This document shows positions 56,186 through 64,000 of a DNA stretch of 64,000 nucleotides, piece after piece. The DNA lies in contig JAFFJZ010000002.1 of the NCBI GenBank assembly GCA_018340375.1, positions 27,236,001 through 27,300,000 on the forward strand. The letters are read 5' to 3'. The position numbers and the translations under genes are program-made. The stretch's first letter is position 1. Each line of letters opens with the position of its first letter. This DNA is from Gonatopus flavifemur (lineage: Eukaryota; Arthropoda; Insecta; Hymenoptera; Dryinidae). The notes beneath the pieces were generated by a model. The model was not told the DNA's origin. It saw only the letters and a program-made list of their open reading frames with translations, and did not search any database.

Positions 56186-56397
56186 CACAGTAAAAACTTT
56201 GGTGTATTTTTAACACATTTGCATGTCCCAAACGGTCCACACAAAATTTTTGTTAAATATTGACACCAAGAATGTGTAAAATTAACACACTAAAGTGTTA
56301 AGGTTACATTGAAAATCTGTCAATTTGACACTCATCTGTGTTGATTTCCAACACGAATTTTGTGCAGACCGTTTCCAACATAAAATTTTTTACTGTG
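56186..56397. mobile_element. 212-bp MITE, CACAGTAAAAA termini
   Basis: CACAGTAAAAACTTTGGTG and CACAGTAAAAAATTTTATG (reverse complement), TG on both sides. The interior repeats AACGGTCCACACAAAATTTT and GTGTTAA words in both orientations. The 119-residue minus-strand frame overlapping it matches nothing I recognise. Confidence 0.75.
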
Positions 56398-57723
56398 TGC
56401 GTTTGTTTTGTACAGATTCTGCGTATCTGAACAGTGCGCGCTTCACTTGTATCCTTATCACCTTCATAATGCTCTTTCCGTGGACCGTCTGATGTTTTGA
56501 ATGGCACACAATGATGATTCATTCGTAATCTTATGCATATCGTTGCGTATAATAAACATCTATTCAGCTCTAATGCGTATTTCTCTTTGTAAACGCCGTT
56601 GATTTTCAGTGAGTAAACAATGATTTGATCTTGAATGATGTGTCTGTTGCGTGAAAGGGACACGATTACTTTCCTGAATCATAGATTTCATATATTCAAT
56701 GATCCATTCATATATCAACATTTACAGCTGTTGGGCATACACATATAAACAGAAATAATCCATAGCTTTCACACCTCGTTCACGCAACCTCAACCTCCAT
56801 AGGAGTGCATGTTTGACCTTTGGATTTTCACTCTCCGTAATTTTGAGCGAACAATTTTGAATGAAATTGAAAATTACATGAATTACAGGGTGAAAATTAC
56901 CGAGAAATCTATTGATGATATTCAGTAAGAGGAAAAAACGTGCATCTCATCTGAAAATTCAATGTAAAACCAAAACGCCACTCGCAGGAAGAAAATGAGA
57001 TATTCTGATCTCACTTTTAACTCACTCAGGGAATAAAATGATAGATTTTGTAGGTAAAAGGTTTCAATGCAAGTTGTAAAACACGAAACGGTGAGGAAGA
57101 ATCCGTTTTTATTCTTTGTTAATGTCAGAACATAGTGTATTTTTATTGCAAAAAGATCGAAAAATAAAAATTACTTCTCCACACGAGTTCAAATTCACTC
57201 GGAATGTGTGTCTATCAATAAATATTCAATGGAATTGTAGTATGAGACCACGTGACTGTAGGAATGAGAGAGAGAGATACATAGTTCTCGTAAAGGGGAT
57301 GTGCCAATACAGCACCACGTTCACCAACTACAGCTAGTTGAGATTTTCAATGAGGCAGATTCGCATTCAGGTACCGACTGAGAGTGACTTATGAATAGAT
57401 GTTGGAAATAAAATCGACGTTTATAAAAATGAGTAAGTATTATCTGGTCAAGTTTTCTTTCTGCACAACGAAATGCTTCATTTCTTTGGTAACTTCTCGT
57501 AAATGAGGAGCAATTCCTTGTTTTCAGGACCTGAAGAAAACGTTTAAACATTCTATTTCATAATGTGGTTAAAACGTTAGCGAGCGAGCTTTAATACCAT
57601 CCAATGATTCTTTTCAAACCCTTTCAATACCTCTGCCTCATTTCTCCAACTTTTACTCTGTTTTTAGACGAAGGGAAACAAATGCACTGAGACAGGCAAA
57701 GATACCCAGCGGAATCTGTCTCA
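56398..57723. other. No gene seen
   Basis: AT-rich with short frames. Nothing recognisable. Confidence 0.5.
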
Positions 57724-57929
57724 CACTGTAAAAAAATTCCTGCTGAAAATTCAAGAAATTTGACTTGGATTTTTCACAGCCACTTTCTTCTGAATTTTCA
57801 GAATACGGTCCGAAATTCAGTTTGAATTGCTTGAAATTCAGTCAAATTTATCTGAAAATTCAGAAAAAATTGAATATGAAAATTTACAGTCACATTTTCA
57901 AAATTTTCCGGGAGAATTTTTTCACAGTG
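57724..57929. mobile_element. 206-bp MITE of repeated TGAAAATTCAG words
   Basis: CACTGTAAAAAAATTC and CACTGTGAAAAAATTC termini, CA on both sides. TGAAAATTCAG or its near-complement occurs at least six times inside. Confidence 0.8.
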
Positions 57930-58361
57930 CAGTAAAATTTGTTTCTCCAGGTCCGAAGTCGACAAATTTGGACGGTTTTTGTCCTCATATTTCATTTTTA
58001 GATTGATTTTGTTCTGATTGTTAAATAATGCGCATGAAAACCGTACTTTTTCATGATTTCAGTCTCAATTCCTCCTCACTTTCATTCGTTGGAGGAGAAA
58101 TTCGGAATCATGGAAATCTACTGTTCTTATCCGCATTAATCAACAATCAGGACAAAATTAGTCTAAAAATGAAATATGAGGACAAAAACCGCTCAAATTT
58201 TTCGACCCACTTTTCGAGGCACTTTTTTAGATTTTTTCAAGAAATCTTCATGGGTGGTTTTATTTTCATCAGGACGTACGTTTACATATATTCAATTCAT
58301 CGAGAATATGTACGAACTTCGAACCATCAAATCTTTATGCAGATTATCATGTCCCAGTCTC

Positions 58362-58608
58362 CACTGAGTAAACGTTTGTTCCAGCCAAACAAAATTATTG
58401 TTGAAATGAACGCAAAGAAACTTTTCGGTTGGCTAAAATAAATTTTGTTTGGGATAAACGACATTTGGCTTACAATAATTTACAGTTTCTTTACAGACAA
58501 ATGCACCTCATTTTTCCTATACAAATTTTATTTCAGTCAACCAATGAGTTTCTTTGTGTTCATCTCAACCAAAATTTCGTCCCGCTGGAACAAACTGTGT
58601 TTTCAGTA
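58362..58608. mobile_element. Fold-back MITE family K, copy 3
   Basis: Left CACTGAGTAAACG, right AACTGTGTTTTCAGT. Same body as 17682-17927 and 22714-22939 (GAAATGAACGCAAAGAAACT). More diverged, with an insertion near the centre and a damaged right tip. Confidence 0.75.
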
Positions 58609-60225
58609 TTGCACCTCCTTTTCACGTGGATGTGAATAAGCGAACATCTCCCTATTAAAAAACATGTTTTGCGGATAAAACCTTTCATATGCATTCACCG
58701 TTTTCTACATTAATATTATTCCTCAAATGTGCTTTTATGAATTTTTTCACTCGATTCAAATTCTAATACCGCAAAATGAAAGAAGAATGACTCTGTCTCA
58801 TTTGGGTGGTAGTTTGAAGGAAACTTTTTTTCCACTGCAAAGAGATCCATCTCACATTCGTTGAAAATAAATTTTTATCAGAACTCATCTAAAGTTCATG
58901 TGACCTGAAATCAAATCAGTTCCGTAGAATACATTCAAGCAGAGTTCCAATAAGGTGGAATATTAATTTCCCGATGACACGTGATAGATTTTTGGAAGAT
59001 GTATGATGTTGCATCAAATATATCTGATCGAAATGTTCAATGGAGCTCTTGATATTTTCAAAGGATTGTATATCAACCGCAATCCAATACAAAATCGATT
59101 AAAAAATCCCTGCCGTGTAACTCACAAATATCATAATTCCCTTCATCTTCCAACTTTGTTGATTCGTCGTTCACGAATTATTATTGAACAATATTGAATA
59201 GGGGATTTTGGTTATGAATGAAAGTTGAGACCGAATTGGATGGATGTATGTGTATCGATATTGATTTTCGGAATTAATTAGTGGAATAATTCAAACCAGT
59301 TGAATGATATGAATCGCGAATGAGCGATATTTATAATAACGACATATTTGTGAAGAATATGTATCAAGTTTCAATCGATATTTTGTAAAAATCTGTATGT
59401 ATTTTCACGATACACAAGCATCGATACTATGAAGTATCGGTCATCTCTGATACAAATTCAATTTTTTTAATCGATGAAATAATCTTGATTTTCTTCCCAA
59501 GGTATTGATACAGTATTTCTACACTTTTTGACATTTTATGGAACTGCAATGTGATAAAAATAAGACATAATTGGATGTTAGGTCCATGTACATTAGGTGA
59601 TACGGTATTCAAATTGGGTGAGTCCGAAATGCTACAGGGATGTAAAATAAACCATGAATAGAGGATACAGATGGAGCTTTAATTCGCTAAATTGAATCTG
59701 TACAGAATTGCGAAGTGGAACAAAACCTCAAGAGTGTATCATGGTGTAATTTATTTACATACGAAAGTTACATTTTCAAGTCCAGGGAAAATAGTTAAAG
59801 TTGCAATCATAATTGTAATTGGTATAAAAGTTTTTGGAATGAATGTTGAATACAAAATGATTCTAGAAAATTATGAATTTGATTCATTATATGGTCAAAG
59901 GATCATTTTCTAAATTTTGTTAATTTGCACTAGAAATGTATGGGGTGATGAGATAGTTTCTTTTTACTCGATTATATGAAATATAGGTGCAGTATTATTA
60001 CAAAGCCATTCTTATAGAACTTAACATTTGATTCAAATATATTCCTCAACTCCATCCTGAATTTCATTAACAAGACCTACGAAATATACCTTCGAATTTT
60101 TCCTACAAATAATAATACTTTTCTTTTAGGTATTGAGGTATTTTCAACTCATTTATAACGCTACACTATGGAAGAAAAATCTCGTTAAAATTTCATAAGA
60201 ATATAATGAAGTTCATTAATGTTAA
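58609..60225. other. No gene seen
   Basis: AT-rich, short unrelated frames. Confidence 0.5.
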
Positions 60226-60443
60226 CCCTCAGTTACCCCACGTATTTTTGTATGGTCCCGTGAACCTCTTGTTGTGCGTTGTAATCAACTAAATGGAGCT
60301 GTTTTCATCATCAAAAAAATACAATGGTTCTTAAACTTCATCCTTGTTTTGGTTTCAAGTCATCCCTCTTCACCCTTATAAACAGAACATCAGATTTTCT
60401 AAAACCTCTTGTTCCCTTTAGACCCCCGTGGGGTAACTGAGGG
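60226..60443. mobile_element. 218-bp piggyBac-like MITE, TTAA target
   Basis: Perfect 17-bp TIRs CCCTCAGTTACCCCACG between TTAA at 60222-60225 and 60444-60447. No coding capacity. Confidence 0.88.
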
Positions 60444-60568
60444 TTAAGAATTCCCTTCTTAATCTTAATAACATATTTGTGGAATTCAATGAATCATTTT
60501 TACATTTCAGTGAGGAATTTCGAAAGATCATCATTGATATTGGATTGAAAAATTATTACTTAATTTAA

Positions 60569-61293
60569 GGAGTTATATACAGTTCAAATTTTCAAAAAGT
60601 TGATTTTTTGTTTATTTCATTTTCGTAATTTACATACATTCAAGTATACACACAAAAAATTTCAAGTCAATTCGGCGATTATTGTCCAAGTTACACGCAT
60701 ATTTGTAAAATTTTTTTACTCTATGTCAAGTGCTTTTGAAACTTTGAATGCGTTTTTCTCCAAACTGTGTTTTCAAAGTCGATGACCAAGATTTCTCGAA
60801 AACGGCTGGACCGATCAGTCACAAATTTCAACACGAGCTTGTTGACTATATTTTTCAGTAATTAATCGAAGCTTTCTCCCCACCGATGAATATTTTTATT
60901 TTTATGAACAATTTAAGGCCAAAATTTTGGCGCAAAATCGATTTTTTTTTTTTAGAAGTCGCCATTTTGTCAAAAAATTTTGTTTTCCTTGTTCCTTCGA
61001 TTAATTACTAGATTATGCATTACTTTAACGAAATCCATTTGGTTTTTTCATTTTAAAAGACTTAGTCCCGAGATATCGTGGTCACCGCAAAGCGCTTTCT
61101 TTTTAGAGGAGCTCCTGAAGATCAGCTATAACAGCTCTCAAAATCATTATTTTTACAAATAAAAAATATAAAAATACAGGTCAAAGTTATCTCATTATGT
61201 GTACAAATTTTTACAATAATCAATTCAACTGTCTTGTCAGGAAAAATTCTTGAAAAATCGTTTTTTGTGCGCCCCTTAACTGTATATAACCCC
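60569..61293. mobile_element. TTAA-flanked element, TIR GGRGTTATATACAGTT, inside tandem repeat
   Basis: TTAA at 60565-60568 and 61294-61297, inverted GGAGTTATATACAGTT / GGGGTTATATACAGTT. Copy b of the tandem repeat has a single TTAA at the matching place (AAATTTAATATGG), confirming a 4-bp TTAA duplication. Short plus-strand frames inside are not recognisable. Confidence 0.85.
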
Positions 61294-61838
61294 TTAATAT
61301 GGGAATACGATATTTCATGAAGAATTTCGTATTGATTCCAAGAATTTTTCCAACAGCCACTGTTAGAAGGATTATAAAGTTTTTTCATAAACAATTTGTT
61401 AAACAGAATTCATAATCAAATATAGAATTCAATAATATAATTCTTGAAGCTAAGAATTTTATCCCTAATGTGCAGAATTTCCTTCTTAATTTTAATGACA
61501 TATTTGTGAAATTTAATCAATAATTATCACATTTCAGTGAGAAATTCCGAAATATCATCGCTGATATCGAATTGAAAAACAATTACTAAATTTAATATGG
61601 AAATACGATATTTCATGAAGAATTTCGTATTTAATTAAAAAATTTTTTCCAACAGCCCCTGTTAGAAAGGTTATGAATTTTTTTTCATAAACAATTAATC
61701 AATAGAATTCATAATCAAATATTGAATTCAATAATTTAATTCTCAATGCCAAGAATTTTATTCTTGATGTTGAGTATTTCCTTCTGAATTTTAATAATAT
61801 ATTTGTGAAATTTAATAAATAATTATTACATTCCAGTA

Positions 61839-62110
61839 CACTGAGAACCCAATTTCTTAGATTAGAAGAAATCCTTCTTTGCCCTCGTTCAGATAAATAT
61901 ATTTTCCAATGAAAAAATTTTTCATCAGATTGAAACAAAAAATTTTTTAATTGAAACAGGAATATATTCATTCTTGAATTCGAAGAATTTAATTTCAAAT
62001 CAAAGGAAAATTTTCCCATTGGAATGAACTATTTTTTCTATTGAAAACAAGATTTGTCAGAACCAAGGCAAAGAAATTTTTTTTAAATCTAAGAAATTGG
62101 GTTCTCAGTG
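61839..62110. mobile_element. 272-bp MITE, CACTGAGAACCC termini, TA duplication shown by empty site
   Basis: TA at 61837-61838 and 62111-62112. TIRs match perfectly over about 25 bp, starting CACTGAGAACCCAATTTCTT. In copies a and b of the tandem repeat the same position is uninterrupted (CATTTCAGTGAGAAATT), so the insertion is precise. Confidence 0.9.
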
Positions 62111-62250
62111 TAAGGAATTGCGAAATTTCATCACCAATATTGAATTTAAGAATCAGTATCAAATCTAATATGAAAAAAGGATATTTCATAAAGAATTTCG
62201 CATTAAATTTGAGAACTTTTCTAATAGTAAGCGTAGTTTTTCATAGCAGA

Positions 62251-64000
62251 TTGAGATTTTTTTATACATATTTTGTAGCTTTCAATGAAATACCGATAAC
62301 TATATATTTTCTAAAAGAAGTTTGACGTTACGTGATAAAACTTCTCAAATATTTTTTCTGGTAGATTAGTATCTAACATTTACCGAAATTACTACTCACT
62401 TTAATCAGGCGAAAACCATCGCAGGCCCGTGTTATTCATTTTTTTTCTGTTATCTTTTGTAATAATTTCATATTGCGTGCAGAAATTCCAATGAAGCTCA
62501 GCTGTTACACAACTAGAGTCAAAATGCACTAACGACATACTAAAACCAAATCCATTTACAGCAAACGAATATTCCATGCAGTATAACTATCATATTTTCT
62601 TGTCGAGAAAATATTTTCCAATATTCAACTTCCATGTGGATGCATGTAATGGTATTGTAGGTAGAAAAAAATCTTCCTCGCTTGGAATTTGATGCAAAAA
62701 ATTCATGTATAGATGTATGTTTTTGAAGTTTGAATCGTTTATAGAAACGAAACTGAAATTCAAACTCACAGAATTTGATAAATTATTGATGTTCATCTTC
62801 TTGAATTAATTCCTGAGAATTGAAAATATCGTATTTTATTAATCAATTGATCATAAAAATTATACGAAATCCTGTCTTGAAAGATGATGTTATGAAATTT
62901 TTACACATTTTCCATATGAGTTCTTCACAAAAATGTATAAAAATTTATACACAATCCTCTACGCAAATTCTGTGAGATTATTTTTCGAAATAACATGACT
63001 TATGAATCATGTAACACTCATCTCATAAAACAATAAACTAACAACACATTAGCACGAGATTTTCCGCCTAAAAAGGGATCTTCTGAGGATCGATGTTGAT
63101 CAAAGATGAACATCAATGAATAATGTATATTAATAAGGAATACCGAGAAACAATCCATGCATTTCTTGCGTGTAAATTGAATGAATACGAAAAATAAAGT
63201 GAGATTAATCTGACGTTCATAACATAAATGCACGATATTTTTCACAATTTCAAATCACTAAGTGCATGCTCTAATAGCATGGACTTTGAGCTCAAATGGC
63301 ATGAGGATCGTTCACGATTTGGCATTAGACGCCTGGTACGTTTCTAGCTTGTAACGTTTGAGAGGCATGCTTTCTGTCTATATGAGAGCTAGGCGTCGAC
63401 TTTATACCACTTCGCCCACACAGAGGTTCAGAGGAACTGATTTTAACCCGAATAGAAGATTCACATACTCGACATGCATATGTCTCAAGTGTTTGAGCTA
63501 TAAACCGCACTGTGCTTCACTGTTGCGAATTTCTACATCGAAATTAAATCATATGTAATGGAAACAATTTCTAATTGAAGGATTTCTTAAAATTTCAGAG
63601 TGAAAGAACAAATGAGTTACTTCTTTCAAAATACATCATCTTCCACGCTCTTCTCTCAGTCTTGGGCCCTATTTTCAAAGGGAAGAGGGATGAGGAAATG
63701 TTAAAATGCATCGCAGTTGAACTGTTTTCTTTTATGTGGAATTGTTAGTTTGGAAATATGTGGGAAGAAAGTTCATTTTTGCATTATATTCCTTTTTACT
63801 GAATTCTATTGAAATATATATTCTCATTCGGTTTGATCGTTTGACAGCTACCGCTCGAAAACTACGACAGCCCTTCGATCCGGTTGTATATGAGATATCC
63901 TCTCTCAGAATTCCCGAAAACGCTCGATAGCAGTGACTAATCCACAAAGGCACTGATGTAGAATAAAAATCATGACACACCCACAAACCGAACTCTCGTC
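62251..64000. other. No gene seen
   Basis: AT-rich to about 63280. 63284-63550 is richer in CG and open on both strands, without a recognisable protein. Another short frame at 63736-63930 is unrecognised. Confidence 0.45.

Larger units (their letters stand above)
60448..62250. repeat. Tandem repeat, ~303-bp unit, three copies, twice interrupted
   Basis: Copy a: 60448-60568 plus 61294-61480. Copy b: 61481-61780. Copy c: 61781-61838 plus 62111-62250. Each runs TTCCTTCTTAATTTTAAT, ATATTTGTGAAATT, ACATTTCAGTGAG, ATTTCATGAAGAATTTCGTA, TTTTTCCAACAGCC, GAATTCATAATCAAATA. The period is about 303 bp once insertions are removed. Function unknown. Confidence 0.85.

Noticed and set aside
56304..56663. 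119-residue minus-strand frame
   Set aside because: Its end is inside the CACAGTAAAAA MITE and the rest resembles nothing known; likely chance.
58028..58441. 137-residue plus-strand frame
   Set aside because: Its tail runs into the family K MITE and the upstream part has no recognisable domain; no supporting signals.
1..64000. CRISPR array, toxin-antitoxin, phage or other prokaryotic system
   Set aside because: No regularly spaced repeats with unique spacers, no coding density, no prokaryotic gene signals; the window is eukaryotic transposon-rich DNA.

Overview
The window reads as non-coding, transposon-dense DNA from an AT-rich animal nuclear genome. The mariner, piggyBac-like, hAT, MULE-like and non-LTR retroelement traces, and the large number of short terminal-inverted-repeat (TIR) elements, fit an arthropod, most probably an insect. 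A hymenopteran is my guess and is not proven by anything here. There are no prokaryotic signs: no operons, no dense coding, no ribosome-binding sites. I found no host protein gene that I can name. The only long intact reading frames are two 344-residue mariner transposases.

Layout. 1-670 is a nested fold-back element. 1894-3892 is a decayed hAT transposon with an 8-bp target duplication, a MITE inside it, a 31-bp tandem repeat and the C-terminal remnant of a transposase. 4.1-7.6 kb holds two MITEs and a CpG-richer segment. 7632-9840 is a three-level nest with piggyBac-like elements as the outer and inner layers. 10514-11799 is a dead mariner. 12.7-18 kb carries seven non-autonomous elements with TA, TTAA or 8-bp target sites, and a MULE-like element with TIRs of about 230 bp. 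20.2-21.1 kb has an inverted repeat and a non-LTR reverse-transcriptase scrap. 22.7-26.2 kb has two MITEs and a complete, apparently intact mariner (minus strand). 27.5 kb has one short candidate secreted-protein exon. 28-33 kb has a repeat family in two inverted copies, one interrupted by a hAT MITE. 33-48 kb is mostly unannotated AT-rich sequence with fold-back elements, including a 511-bp near-perfect hairpin. 49275-50525 is a second mariner, almost identical to the first, with an intact frame but no recognisable 5' TIR. 53.9-56.4 kb is a complex cluster: MITEs, a Penelope-like tail with a hammerhead-like core, a tRNA-like segment and a fold-back hAT MITE. 57.7-62.3 kb ends with further MITEs and a 303-bp tandem repeat whose copies serve as natural empty-site controls for two of the insertions.

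How the parts relate. The two intact transposases could act in trans on mariner ends, but no MITE seen here shares their TIRs. Most short elements fall into four groups by termini and target site: CAC-terminated elements, usually with TA; hAT-like with 8-bp duplications; TTAA elements with CCC termini; and TTAA elements with GG termini. The value of the window lies in the nesting order and in the preserved target sites, not in a metabolic or defence system.
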